Shown here: positions 7,737-17,375 of the stretch, piece after piece
Position numbering within the stretch: the first letter of the stretch is position 1
How the letters are laid out: each line of letters starts with the position of its first letter
From: Paraburkholderia nodosa DSM 21604
GTDB taxonomy: Bacteria > Pseudomonadota > Gammaproteobacteria > Burkholderiales > Burkholderiaceae
DNA: 64,000 nt
NCBI RefSeq assembly: GCF_000519185.1
Contig: NZ_JAFA01000007.1
Location: forward strand, 1-64,000
Reading direction: 5' to 3'
Notes under the pieces: generated by a model
Told to the model about the DNA's origin: nothing
Databases searched by the model: none
What the model saw: the letters and a program-made list of their open reading frames with translations, nothing else
Program-made: the position numbers and the translations under genes

Positions 7737-10700
7737 ATGTTCGAGAAGATTCTTATCGCCAATCGTGGCGCTATCGCGTGCCGGATTCTGAGAACGCTGC
7801 GCGAACTCGATGTTACCGGGGTCTCCGTTTTTGCGGAGGCGGATAGAGCGAGCCGTCATGTGAGCGAGGCGCCCATCGCGCACTGTCTGGGCGATGGGGC
7901 CGCCGCAATGACCTATCTCGACACGAAAAAAATCCTCGAGATCGCTTGCCGCGAAGGCGTGCAGGCCATTCATCCCGGGTATGGATTCCTCTCCGAGAAC
8001 GCCGCCTTTGGCGAGGCTTGCGAAGCGGCAGGGATCGCGTTCGTCGGGCCAACGCCCGCGCAGCTGCGTGCCTTTGGTCTAAAGCACACGGCGCGCGAAA
8101 TCGCGGAGAAGGAAGGCGTGCCGATGCTCAGGGGCACCGGTTTGCTCGGTGACCTGATGGCGGGGCTGGAAGCGGCAGAAGTCATCGGCTATCCGGTGAT
8201 GTTGAAGAGCACGGCTGGCGGCGGCGGTATCGGCATGCGTGTGTGCTGGAATGCAGCCGAACTCAGTGCGCATTTCGATGCCGTGAAGCGACTCGGTGAA
8301 AACAATTTCAGCGACTCCGGCGTTTTCCTCGAAAAGTACATCGAGCGGGCGCGACATCTTGAAGTGCAAGTCTTCGGAGACGGCAACGGCGATGCCATCG
8401 CACTCGGCGTGCGCGACTGCTCCGTGCAGCGGCGCAACCAGAAAGTGCTCGAGGAAACGCCCGCGCCGTGCTTGCCGGATGGGGTTCCCGAAGCACTCTG
8501 CGCGGGTGCCGTGAAGCTCGCGAAGGCGGTGGACTATCGCTCCGCCGGCACCGTCGAGTTCGTGTACGACAGCGCTGCCGGGCAGTTCTACTTCCTCGAA
8601 GTCAACACGCGCCTGCAGGTGGAGCACGGCGTAACGGAGCAGGTGTGGGGCGTCGACCTCGTGCGCTGGATGATCGAGCTGGCAGCGGGCACGCTCGAGC
8701 CGTTGCAGGAACTCGCAGCGAAGCTGACGCCGCGCGGCCATGCGATTCAGGCGCGGCTCTATGCAGAAGACCCCGGCCGGGACTTCAAGCCGAGCCCCGG
8801 CCTGCTGACCGACGTCGCGTTCCCGCAAGCCGACGGTCGCGCGCTACGCATCGACACGTGGATTGAAGCCGGCTGCGAAGTGCCGCCGTACTTCGACCCC
8901 ATGCTTGCCAAGGTGATCACCTGGTCCCCGACTCGCGACGAGGCGCGCAGTGCGCTCAAGGAGGCGCTCGAAAACACGTGCATTTACGGCGTGGAGACGA
9001 ATCGCGACTATTTGCGTCAGATCCTGGACGACAAGCCGTTTGCATCGGGCGAACCATGGACCCGGTGCCTCGAGGGACTCAAGTACGAGGCCAGTACGGT
9101 CGAAGTCGTCAGCGGCGGTACGCAGACGACGGTACAGGACTTCCCCGGCCGCCAGGGATACTGGGCAGTCGGCATTCCGCCTTCGGGGCCGATGGATGAC
9201 CGCGCCATGCGGCTGGGCAACCGCCTGCTTGGCAACGCCTCCGATGCCGCCGCGCTCGAAATCACGATGAGCGGCCCGACGCTGCGCTTTAATACGGACG
9301 CGGTCGTCGCCATCGCGGGGGCAGATATTCCCGTGCTGCTCGACGACATCAAGCAACCGTTGAATACAAGCCTCTTTGTCCCGGCAGGCTCGACGTTGTC
9401 GCTCGGCACCATTCGCGGTGCCGGCGCACGCGCGTATCTGTGCGTACGCGGCGGCCTGGACGTCGGCGTGTATCTCGGCAGCCGTAGCACCTTCACGCTC
9501 GGTCAGTTCGGCGGGCATGGCGGGCGCGCAATACGCGCAGGTGACGTACTTCACCTCTATGCGCTCGAGAATCCGCAGGCTGGCAAGACGCTGAATGCCG
9601 TGCCGAAGCTCGATGATGTTCGGAGCATCCGCGTGATCTATGGTCCGCATGGCGCGCCAGAGTACTTCAGCTCGCGCTACATCGAAAGATTTCTGGACAC
9701 GGACTGGGAAGTTCACTTCAACTCGAGCCGTACCGGTGTGCGCCTGATCGGGCCGAAGCCGGAATGGGCACGCGAAGACGGCGGCGAGGCCGGGCTGCAC
9801 CCGTCGAACATTCACGACAATCCCTATGCGGTCGGTGCCATCGATTTCACCGGCGACATGCCGGTGATTCTCGGCCCCGATGGACCGAGTCTCGGCGGCT
9901 TCGTCTGTCCGGTGACCATCATCGAGGCCGACCTCTGGCACATCGGGCAACTGAAGGCCGGCGACAAGATCCGCTTTGTTCCGGTGGAAGTGGGAGAAGC
10001 GCGTGAAGCCGCACGCCAACGCGCCCGCGAACTGGAAAGTCTCGAGATCGAGTCGAACGCGCCGAACCGCAGACGGTCGTCCCTGACCTCACCCATCGTG
10101 CTCGACCTGGGTTCGGGCGGCGAGCGGCTCGTTGCGCGCGTGTCCGGTGACACGCATCTGCTGCTCGAGATTGGGCCCGCTGAGCTGGACCTCGTCTCGC
10201 GCTTTCGCGGGCATGCGCTCATGCAGTCTCTCGAGGCCATGGCGCTTCCCGGCGTCATCGATCTGACGCCGGGTATCCGCTCTCTGCAGATTCACTATCG
10301 ACCGGAGCAACTGGCGCTCGCGCCACTGCTGGATGTCATACGCCAGGCATGGGAGCGGGTCTTGCTGAAAAAGGATCTGCGCGTGCCGTCGCGAGTCGTG
10401 CACATTCCACTCTCCTGGGATGACCCGGCGTGCCAGCTCGCGATTGAAAAATACATGACGACGGTGCGCAAAGACGCGCCGTGGTGCCCGAGCAACCTGG
10501 AGTTCATTCGCCGGATCAACGACCTCGAATCCATCGACGCCGTAAAAGAGATTGTTTTCGACGCGAGCTATCTCGTGATGGGTCTCGGTGACGTCTACCT
10601 GGGTGCGCCCGTTGCGACGCCGCTCGACCCGCGTCACCGCCTCGTGACGACGAAATACAACCCGGCCCGTACGTGGACCGCGGAGAACTCGGTCGGCATC

Positions 10701-11336
10701 GGCGGCGCGTATCTGTGTGTGTACGGCATGGAAGGGCCCGGCGGCTATCAATTCGTCGGGCGCACGCTGCAGATGTGGAATCGCTACCGCAAGGTCGCGG
10801 ATTTCGCCGGTCAGCACTATTTGCTGCGCTTTTTCGACCAGATTCGCTTCTACGAAGTATCGGCCGACGAACTGCTTCGCATCCGCGCCGATTTTCCGCT
10901 GGGGCGTTATCCGTTGAAGATTGAAGAGTCGGAACTCTCGCTGCCCGACTATCAAGCGTTTCTCGAGAGCGAAGCCGACAGCATTGGCAAGTTCCGTTCG
11001 CGACAGCAGGCTGCCTTCCAGGCCGAGCGCGAGCGTTGGCGCAAAGCGGGCAGCCCGGAACAGGCAATCGAGGCACCGGACGCGGAGGACGCCCGATTGG
11101 CTCCCTTGGAGGACGGCCAGGTCGCCGTGGACTGTGAAATCGCTGGCAGCCTCTGGCAGGTGAAGGTGAAGACGGGAGACGTCGTTGCCGCCGGCGACGT
11201 ACTGCTCATTATCGAGTCGATGAAGATGGAGATCTCGGTGTTTGCCTCGTGTGCGGGGACAGTCGGCGAAATTTACGTGGCTCCTGGCTCGCCCGTACGC
11301 GCAGGGCAGCGAGTCGCAGTCATTGAACGCCACTAA
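7737..11336 (+). CDS. Biotin-dependent guanidine/urea carboxylase
   Basis: A 1199-residue single-chain carboxylase, the normal length of the urea carboxylase family. Domains in order are: biotin carboxylase (from MFEKILIANRGAIACRILR, with the ATP-grasp glycine loop KSTAGGGGIGMRV and FLEVNTRLQVEHGVTE); a KipA-like carboxyltransferase part from about residue 455 (TVQDFPGRQGYWAVGIP); a KipI-like part (about 810-1010); and a C-terminal biotinyl domain with IIESMKMEISV, where the Lys is biotinylated. It carboxylates urea or guanidine with bicarbonate and ATP. The guanidine-I riboswitch and two DUF1989 genes favour guanidine. The ATG at 7737 lacks a strong ribosome site. Confidence 0.93.
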   Translation: MFEKILIANRGAIACRILRTLRELDVTGVSVFAEADRASRHVSEAPIAHCLGDGAAAMTYLDTKKILEIACREGVQAIHPGYGFLSENAAFGEACEAAGIAFVGPTPAQLRAFGLKHTAREIAEKEGVPMLRGTGLLGDLMAGLEAAEVIGYPVMLKSTAGGGGIGMRVCWNAAELSAHFDAVKRLGENNFSDSGVFLEKYIERARHLEVQVFGDGNGDAIALGVRDCSVQRRNQKVLEETPAPCLPDGVPEALCAGAVKLAKAVDYRSAGTVEFVYDSAAGQFYFLEVNTRLQVEHGVTEQVWGVDLVRWMIELAAGTLEPLQELAAKLTPRGHAIQARLYAEDPGRDFKPSPGLLTDVAFPQADGRALRIDTWIEAGCEVPPYFDPMLAKVITWSPTRDEARSALKEALENTCIYGVETNRDYLRQILDDKPFASGEPWTRCLEGLKYEASTVEVVSGGTQTTVQDFPGRQGYWAVGIPPSGPMDDRAMRLGNRLLGNASDAAALEITMSGPTLRFNTDAVVAIAGADIPVLLDDIKQPLNTSLFVPAGSTLSLGTIRGAGARAYLCVRGGLDVGVYLGSRSTFTLGQFGGHGGRAIRAGDVLHLYALENPQAGKTLNAVPKLDDVRSIRVIYGPHGAPEYFSSRYIERFLDTDWEVHFNSSRTGVRLIGPKPEWAREDGGEAGLHPSNIHDNPYAVGAIDFTGDMPVILGPDGPSLGGFVCPVTIIEADLWHIGQLKAGDKIRFVPVEVGEAREAARQRARELESLEIESNAPNRRRSSLTSPIVLDLGSGGERLVARVSGDTHLLLEIGPAELDLVSRFRGHALMQSLEAMALPGVIDLTPGIRSLQIHYRPEQLALAPLLDVIRQAWERVLLKKDLRVPSRVVHIPLSWDDPACQLAIEKYMTTVRKDAPWCPSNLEFIRRINDLESIDAVKEIVFDASYLVMGLGDVYLGAPVATPLDPRHRLVTTKYNPARTWTAENSVGIGGAYLCVYGMEGPGGYQFVGRTLQMWNRYRKVADFAGQHYLLRFFDQIRFYEVSADELLRIRADFPLGRYPLKIEESELSLPDYQAFLESEADSIGKFRSRQQAAFQAERERWRKAGSPEQAIEAPDAEDARLAPLEDGQVAVDCEIAGSLWQVKVKTGDVVAAGDVLLIIESMKMEISVFASCAGTVGEIYVAPGSPVRAGQRVAVIERH

Positions 11337-11354
11337 GGACAAGGACAGAAAACC

Positions 11355-13166
11355 ATGCCGACATTCGATCTGCAACTTTCCACGCTCCGTTGCGCGTATC
11401 GTGACGGGCGCCTCACGCCGCGCAAGCTCGTGGCGGAACTACTCGGAAAAGCGAACACGCTGAATCCGGAGTTCAATCTCTTCATTCATCTTCTGACCGA
11501 CAGTGAAGTCGCGCCGTACCTCGACTGGCTCGAGAAGCAGGACTTCGAGCGTCTGCCGTTGTACGGCGTGCCTTTCGCAATCAAGGACAACATCGACCTT
11601 GCAGGAGTCCCAACGACCGCCGCGTGCCCCGACTTTGCATACACGCCGGCGGAGTCCGCGACGCTCGTCAGCCGACTGGTTTCGCTTGGCGCGATCCCGA
11701 TCGGGAAGACCAATCTCGACCAGTTTGCTACGGGTCTGAACGGCACGCGTTCGCCATACGGCAAATGCCGAAACAGTGTGCATCCTGACTACCCATCGGG
11801 TGGTTCCAGCGCGGGTTCGTCGCTTGCCGTTGCATTAGGCGTGGCGAGTTTTGCGCTCGGTACCGACACCGCGGGGTCGGGCCGCGTGCCTGCCGGCCTG
11901 AACAATCTCATCGGACTCAAGCCGACGAGGGGCATCCTGTCGACGGCGGGTGTCGTCCCGGCCTGCCGCACGCTCGATTGCGTGACGTACTTCACGGCTA
12001 CGGCTGGCGAGGCCAGTGAGCTGCTCTCATTGACCGCGCAAACCGACGCTCGTGATGCATACAGTCGCAAAAACCCGCAGTGGAACTCGGCAAGCGCGTT
12101 CGGTAAGCCCACGTCGTTCCGGTTCGGGGTTCCGGCGCGCCTTGAATTCTCGGGATGCGATGAGAGTCCGGAACTGTTCGCGAGGGCGCGTGCGCACCTG
12201 GAAGCAGCAGGTGGCGAGGCAGTGGAGATTGATTTCGAGCCGTTTGTCGAGGCCGCGAATCTCCTTTATCAGGGCCCGTGGGTTGCGGAGCGCTACAGCG
12301 TGGTCGGCGAGTTGATGTCAGCGGCGCCAGACGCTGTGCTTCCCGTCATTCGGGACGTGCTGGCCAAGGCGCCGGGTGCGACGGCGGTCGAACTGTTTCG
12401 TGCGCAGTATCGCCTGCAGGCGTTGAAGGCAGCCTGCGATGCGGTGCTCGATTCATTGGACTTCGTGCTGACGCCGACGTATCCGCGCCCTGTGACGCTC
12501 GCTGAACTGGACGAGGACCCGATCGTGCCGAACTCATTGCTCGGCTACTACACGAACTTCATGAATCTGCTGGATTACGCGGCAGTCGCCACGCCAACAG
12601 GGTTCATGAAGAACGGACTCCCGTGGGGCGTGACGGTCTTTGGCCGCGCGTTCACCGACCAGTATCTGCTGGGTGTTGCCGATCTGTTGCAGACGGCGAG
12701 TGGCATCGAGTGTGTTGGCGGCAGCCACCCGGAGCCTTGCGCGCGGCGAGTCGCGGTCAGCGACCGGATTCGCGTCGCGGTGTGCGGTGCTCACATGCAA
12801 GGTTTGCCGCTGAACAAGGACCTGGTTTCGCGAGGCGCGCAACGCATGCAGGTAACGCATACGGCTGCCCATTATCGGCTGGCCGCGCTGCCGGCTTCCA
12901 CGGACGGCACCAGACGCCCGGGATTGTGGCGAGTTGCCGAGAGCGGCTCCGAGATTTCGGTCGAAGTCTGGGAAATGCCATGCGTCGAGTTGGGATCGTT
13001 CATGGCAACCGTGCCGTCCCCGCTCGTGCTGGGAAAGGTCGAATTGTCCGACGGCTCGTGGGTGACCGGCTTCCTGTGCGAACCCTATGGCGTGCTGTCG
13101 GGAACCGATATCTCCGCATTTGGCGGATGGCGAGCGTGGCTCGCCAGCGAGCGCCGGCCCGACTGA
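11355..13166 (+). CDS. atzF: Allophanate hydrolase
   Basis: A 603-residue enzyme that hydrolyses allophanate to two ammonia and two carbon dioxide, the last step of the pathway. The amidase-signature domain fills the first ~440 residues with the Ser-cisSer-Lys triad visible: Lys in FAIKDNIDL, the cis-Ser in SGGSSAGSSLAVA and the nucleophile in GTDTAGSGRVPAG. The remaining ~160 residues form the C-terminal domain typical of full-length AtzF/DUR1,2-type enzymes (from RIRVAVCGAHMQGLPLN). It follows the carboxylase by 18 bases and is the last gene with an obvious role in this operon. Confidence 0.93.
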   Translation: MPTFDLQLSTLRCAYRDGRLTPRKLVAELLGKANTLNPEFNLFIHLLTDSEVAPYLDWLEKQDFERLPLYGVPFAIKDNIDLAGVPTTAACPDFAYTPAESATLVSRLVSLGAIPIGKTNLDQFATGLNGTRSPYGKCRNSVHPDYPSGGSSAGSSLAVALGVASFALGTDTAGSGRVPAGLNNLIGLKPTRGILSTAGVVPACRTLDCVTYFTATAGEASELLSLTAQTDARDAYSRKNPQWNSASAFGKPTSFRFGVPARLEFSGCDESPELFARARAHLEAAGGEAVEIDFEPFVEAANLLYQGPWVAERYSVVGELMSAAPDAVLPVIRDVLAKAPGATAVELFRAQYRLQALKAACDAVLDSLDFVLTPTYPRPVTLAELDEDPIVPNSLLGYYTNFMNLLDYAAVATPTGFMKNGLPWGVTVFGRAFTDQYLLGVADLLQTASGIECVGGSHPEPCARRVAVSDRIRVAVCGAHMQGLPLNKDLVSRGAQRMQVTHTAAHYRLAALPASTDGTRRPGLWRVAESGSEISVEVWEMPCVELGSFMATVPSPLVLGKVELSDGSWVTGFLCEPYGVLSGTDISAFGGWRAWLASERRPD

Positions 13167-13208
13167 CCCCGCCAGATGTAACGCAATACCTGGGACGACA
13201 AAATTACC

Positions 13209-13613
13209 ATGTTCGAATTGAGCTGCTTTTGCGCTTTAATGCTGGCGACGCTCGCGATCGCTGTCCGGATGATAGTGCTCATCCACGAAGGCAATGACCG
13301 CGCGGCGATTTTCCTCGAGATGAAGCTGGCATTGCACGTCGCTTTGATCCTGCTTTTGGTGATGACTTTCGACGTTGGGATTGATCCGGTGTTTGTGTGG
13401 CTGCGTCACAGGTTGCCGCACGACGGCACGCAGGCAAACCGGTTGATTGCAGCGATGCTTACCTGCATGGGATGCGTTGTAGTCGTGACAGTCGTTCCAT
13501 GGGGCATGGTCGCCTTCGAACGGTTGCGGCGCGATTTGTCGACGTCGCGCAAGGTAACCAACGACTTGATTGATCGACTCCGGATCGGAGGGGAGGGGGT
13601 GGCGCTGATGTGA
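13209..13613 (+). CDS. Hypothetical inner-membrane protein
   Basis: A 134-residue protein with about three hydrophobic segments: residues 1-25 (MFELSCFCALMLATLAIAV), 42-62 (LHVALILLLVMTFDVGIDPV) and 82-103 (AAMLTCMGCVVVVTVVPWGM). The C-terminal tail is basic and cytoplasmic. It lies 42 bases after allophanate hydrolase on the same strand, so it may be the last cistron of the guanidine operon. I do not recognise the family and assign no function. Confidence 0.5.
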   Translation: MFELSCFCALMLATLAIAVRMIVLIHEGNDRAAIFLEMKLALHVALILLLVMTFDVGIDPVFVWLRHRLPHDGTQANRLIAAMLTCMGCVVVVTVVPWGMVAFERLRRDLSTSRKVTNDLIDRLRIGGEGVALM

Positions 13614-13851
13614 GATCTGTAATGTTAAATGGAGTGAGACTGCGATTAAGCTTTGTTATCTGACTATACTGGCAGCCTCGGCCACCAATCGAAGCGGTGG
13701 ACAGAAGGCGGACCTGCTGTAGCCGGTCGGGCCAGACATCCAGGGGCAGCTAGCGGAGTGATCCGGTTATCCACGTCGACTTCTTGGCGACAGCAGTTCA
13801 GCCGATGCCAGGAAAACTAAAGACGATTCTGACGACAATGGTGATGCCTCA

Positions 13852-14118
13852 GTGGTTGCTCGCTATTGCCGAAGGTGCGACCTCGCAACCTCAGCATTGT
13901 GCCTGGCCACGAGCTGCAAGACTGCATGGCCCACGTTCTGGGCGGACGGGTATCTCGGTCAGTACGCCGTCGTCGTGCCATCGCTGGATCTCGTCGCCGT
14001 GAATCTGGTCGATTCGCGACTGACACCCAGGCATATGGCGCAAAAGCACATGGGTCGCAAGGGCATGGAAAGGCTCGTGTGGCAGTTAGAATCGGCTGGC
14101 GGTGCGACGGAACCTTGA
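13852..14118 (+). pseudogene. Remnant of a serine hydrolase/beta-lactamase family gene (C-terminus)
   Basis: Only the last ~60 codons look real: FWADGYLGQYAVVVPSLDL then VAVNLVDSRLT and a short tail ending at 14118. This matches the C-terminal strand-and-helix region of class C beta-lactamase-like esterases. The N-terminal domain with the SxxK and YxN motifs is missing, and the upstream bases are scrambled between frames. I read it as a decayed gene end. An independent short ORF is unlikely. Confidence 0.5.
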
Positions 14119-14335
14119 CAGGCGCGGGCCCCCATCGATCCAAAACGCGCCGTCGTATCCGGTGCTGGCGAGGCCAATCGTAACCAGGCACAGTGCACAC
14201 GGCGTTTGAGCCTCGCCAGGTTGCGGCCGCCGGAACGCGACGCACAGTGCTTTCCACTATCCCGCTGCCAGCCGCTGGCGGGGTACGCCGCTGACGAAGG
14301 ATAATGCGCATGGATCGCAGTCGCCAGGGAGTGCC

Positions 14336-14905
14336 ATGCAATGCGAGATAGCTGAGAGGACGATGTGGGAACTCGTTCGAGTCTATACAGGCCGGGTCGG
14401 CTACCAGCGCGGCATGAAGTTGGATGGTCTATCGGCCGACCCTCAGGCAATCGACTGCTCGGGGTGGACCAGGTTGCGCCTCACGAAGGCGATGCAAGCA
14501 GAGAACAAAGCCGCGGGCTGCGCGGTGTTTGCTTCCGGTGATGTGGACGCGCTGCAAGTGTGGTCGGATCGCATCATTCAGGAAATCGAGATTCGAACGG
14601 GCTTCGTTCTTGAAGGGGAAGCGATCACGGTCCACAGCCTCCCGCGCTGCGCCACCATCGGGCTGAAAATGGGAGAACCCTCATGGGCGGACAACCATCC
14701 CCGTTCTCGCAGCATCACCCACATCGCGCAGGTTGTGCGCCGCCCGGAGGATGGCGCACCGTTTGTATCCGAATCGTTCGGAGGTGCGGTCTCACCGGGA
14801 ATCAGTCTCACGCCGCTCGAAGAGTGGCTCGCTCAATCCGGGCCGCATCTCCGTGCTGCCGAAATGTGGGCTGTCGATCCTGTCAGGCTGGCCTCAAAAA
14901 ACTGA
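14336..14905 (+). CDS. Probable NlpC/P60-like cysteine hydrolase
   Basis: A 189-residue protein. The ATG at 14336 has AGGGAG five bases upstream. It contains AIDCSGWTRL, the Cys-box pattern of NlpC/P60 (C40) cell-wall peptidases, and further on SITHIAQVVRR followed by PFVSESFGG. These fit the catalytic His strand and the succeeding strand of the papain-like fold. No signal peptide is seen, which suggests a cytoplasmic, phage- or effector-like enzyme if active. The third polar residue of the triad is not obvious. The assignment rests on motif spacing only. Confidence 0.5.
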   Translation: MQCEIAERTMWELVRVYTGRVGYQRGMKLDGLSADPQAIDCSGWTRLRLTKAMQAENKAAGCAVFASGDVDALQVWSDRIIQEIEIRTGFVLEGEAITVHSLPRCATIGLKMGEPSWADNHPRSRSITHIAQVVRRPEDGAPFVSESFGGAVSPGISLTPLEEWLAQSGPHLRAAEMWAVDPVRLASKN

Positions 14906-15025
14906 GCGCCCCAAGGCGTTTCTTCATGCGCGGCCTGCGACCGACGGATGGCGGCGCGAACGAATCCAGATCGGTCTTGCTCCGCGAGCGGCTAACCGCA
15001 GCGTACTGGCATGGCACACTTCGCC

Positions 15026-15829
15026 CTAAATCAGTTCAGCGACGCGTACGATAATGTGCGCGGCCGGTACGAGCATGATTTGTGCGCACAGGGTCCCAAG
15101 AACACGTGCCCCGGCAAGGGTGGTGATGGCTCGCCGAAAGCTGTTTTCAGAGATTCGGCCTTCGATCACGTCATCCGTCATGACGGAAACCTGCGGGTCG
15201 ATGACCACGGCTAGCACCACGGTTGCAAAGCCATTAATGACCGAGGAAAGATTCGCGCACGTGACCCGCAAATCTGGCTTCAGATATCCCGCATAGAGCG
15301 AAGCGAAAACACCGACCGTCCAGATGGCCATCGCGAAGACGTTGAGAGCGATTACCGTCCAGGAGACACCGGCACCGCTCGCTAGCTGAGATATGTTCTG
15401 CCGCAACGGAACCCGCGCGCCGTCCCGCATATAGTTGATGCCGCCACGGCTGAAAACGTGAAGCAAAAGGCGCGGCAACGAACGATTAGCCTGGAAGTGA
15501 TCGACAGCGCGACTGAAGTAGCGCTGGAACGTTGGGATCAGCAACGCGCCGACGATGCTTGCCGCTGTGGCCGTAATCAGGAAGAGCCGAAAATCACCGA
15601 GCAGGCCGCCCTCAAGATGCCGGGCAATATCAAGCTCTACGCGCTTTGCGATGAACGGGCCTTGAAATGAGTTCGCCGTTCGGGAGGCAAGGGCGATGAT
15701 CCCGAACAGGGAAAACGAGACAGCGGTACGTCGGGTGCGAACCCCCGCGATCCGCACAGCGTAAGCCAGCGTCGCGATGACGTGGATGACAAATGTAAGT
15801 CCACAGATGATCAGAAGCTGGGTGTCCAT
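15026..15829 (-). CDS. amj: Amj-family lipid II flippase
   Basis: A 267-residue polytopic membrane protein. The N-terminus LTFVIHVIATLAYAVRIAGV followed by RTRRTAVSFSLFGIIALASRTANSFQ-type sequence is characteristic of the Amj (YdaH) family. This family provides an alternative to MurJ for flipping lipid II across the inner membrane. About six hydrophobic segments are spread over the protein. The start is the ATG at 15829. It stands alone, but a class A penicillin-binding protein lies 1.5 kb downstream on the same strand. In Bacillus subtilis amj is induced when MurJ fails; whether that holds here is unknown. Confidence 0.82.
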   Translation of the reverse strand: MDTQLLIICGLTFVIHVIATLAYAVRIAGVRTRRTAVSFSLFGIIALASRTANSFQGPFIAKRVELDIARHLEGGLLGDFRLFLITATAASIVGALLIPTFQRYFSRAVDHFQANRSLPRLLLHVFSRGGINYMRDGARVPLRQNISQLASGAGVSWTVIALNVFAMAIWTVGVFASLYAGYLKPDLRVTCANLSSVINGFATVVLAVVIDPQVSVMTDDVIEGRISENSFRRAITTLAGARVLGTLCAQIMLVPAAHIIVRVAELI

Positions 15830-16024
15830 GCGATCCCGACGAGGCTGGGCATGAGTTAAAGTCTATCGTAGTACCGGCGCTGGATCGATTGAAGCCAGAT
15901 TGCCTGTCGAAACCGAAAGTCCGAACCTGGCCCGCACTGCGTCTCACGCGTCTCGAGCGCATGACGTATGCAACAGGCATAAACTGAACCTGTAGGGGCG
16001 CTCGAGGCGTCTGATATCGCACAT

Positions 16025-16410
16025 TCAGACCGGTTCCTGGCGGCATTCGGGGTAAGTCTCGGGGAGCCAATCTTGAACCATGCCTTCGCGATCTTTCCAT
16101 TTCCTGTTTGAGATCGCAAGCACGTCGATTTCGCCAATGCGATCGGCAAACGTGCGCGTAACTTCCTCCTGATCGACTACCAGGTTATCGACCATCACTG
16201 CGTCTGTCCAGCTTGCCGAACAGATCAGGTTCTTTGAATCGAGTAGCGTGACGCTCGCGTCATTGCGCGGCTCCGCTGGCGAGCAGTCGCGCGGGGAAAT
16301 TTGCAATATTCGCAGTCGTCGGACCATCACTCCATAAACGCATCGATGTCGCGTGCGTTGCAGGCGTCCAGTTGCTTTTGTACTGGATGTGCAGCATCGC
16401 ACGCGCGAGG
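16025..16410 (-). pseudogene. SnoaL-like (nuclear transport factor 2 fold) protein, broken
   Basis: The minus strand reads PVQKQLDACNARDIDAFME, then an in-frame TGA where the family usually has Trp, then WSDDCEYCKFP. Further on, in a shifted frame, it reads SVTLLDSKNLICSASWTDAV and VVDQEEVTRTFADRIGEIDV. Together these cover a SnoaL-like polyketide cyclase/steroid isomerase-type fold. There are at least two lesions, one stop and one frameshift, and no clean start codon, so it is a pseudogene. Confidence 0.65.
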
Positions 16411-16445
16411 CTTCGTTGTGCCGGGCGCGGCACACGCATAGCCGA

Positions 16446-16724
16446 CTAGCACTCGCCTTTCTTGGCGTGTCCTGCGGGGCAATGCCAACCCTTGTCGTGA
16501 TGGTGATGTTTTTCCCAGTCGTCGCGTTCCCAGTAGCGGTGACCATCCCAATAGCGGTCGCCGTGCCATCCGGGTGTGACGACCCCGGCGGGAGGTGGGG
16601 CTGGCGCAACCACGACAGGGGCACCTACATTGATACCGACGTTGACATCGGTTGCGTGCACGGCGCTGGCGAGGCTGAATGCAGCGGCGGTGAGCGTCAG
16701 ATGTACGAGCGCGGTTTTTTTCAT
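16446..16724 (-). CDS. Small exported His/Trp-rich protein
   Basis: A 92-residue protein. The ATG at 16724 gives a signal peptide (MKKTALVHLTLTAAAFSLAS, cleavage near VHA); further upstream codons are non-signal. The mature part has a short valine-rich strand (DVNVGINVGAPVVV), a Pro-rich linker and a tail rich in Trp, His and Asp (RYWDGHRYWERDDWEKHHHH). This composition suggests metal or surface binding, as in several small periplasmic proteins of Burkholderiaceae, but no function is established. Confidence 0.6.
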   Translation of the reverse strand: MKKTALVHLTLTAAAFSLASAVHATDVNVGINVGAPVVVAPAPPPAGVVTPGWHGDRYWDGHRYWERDDWEKHHHHDKGWHCPAGHAKKGEC

Positions 16725-17132
16725 GAAACAGTCCTCAAGATATGGACGCGTGCATGAGGCGGAATTGGCCAGGTACCAAGCACCGGCAGCCGACAGGATG
16801 TTGCGCCTGATTGCCCTGGTTCGCGCAAAGATTCCGCTCGGTTGAAGCATCATTTTCGCAGAATCCCTGCGATTCTGAACGCTGACGCCCTGTCACCAGC
16901 CCTGCGGAACTACGGACCGCGACGCATAAGGCAGCCTTAAGGCACCCGCCCATACCATCGTCGAGTTCGAGTCATTCAAGCGATGCGATGTATTATCGGC
17001 GCGTCCCTGCTCACGCCTTCCCCTGATGCAGCCATTTGCGACGTTCATCCTGAGAAGTGCACAGCAACTTATTGTGTTGCGCATGAATTGCTTCACTCGC
17101 ATGCCACGGGAGCGATAAAAAACGTGCCGATC
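16725..17132. other. Intergenic region, no gene seen
   Basis: Both strands were read. Only short low-quality frames occur, with no family match, no repeat and no terminator hairpin that I can support. Confidence 0.4.
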
Positions 17133-17231
17133 ATGACCCCGAACCGGTGGTTGTTTCTGGGCATGCTGTTGCTGTGCGCTTCGCTCGGCCTTCTTGTTGC
17201 TGTGCTGCTGGGCACCCGGATCTGGCCATGA
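17133..17231 (+). CDS. Possible 32-residue membrane peptide
   Basis: The ATG at 17133 opens a 32-residue frame, MTPNRWLFLGMLLLCASLGL followed by LVAVLLGTRIWP, which is a single hydrophobic helix with a basic start. It is convergent with the penicillin-binding protein gene. There is no strong ribosome site, so expression is uncertain. It is listed because its composition is typical of real small membrane proteins. Confidence 0.3.
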   Translation: MTPNRWLFLGMLLLCASLGLLVAVLLGTRIWP

Positions 17232-17375
17232 GGCGAGCCTGCTTCAGGATGGACTGAAAGCAGGCTGCCATGATCCGTCCGGGGGCGATCAACGGCGCGA
17301 ACAGCAGTGCCACAGGAGACCAGTCTGTGGCGGATCGCCCTCGCGAAGCCGGGAACCGTCGGGAGCACGGCAGCG

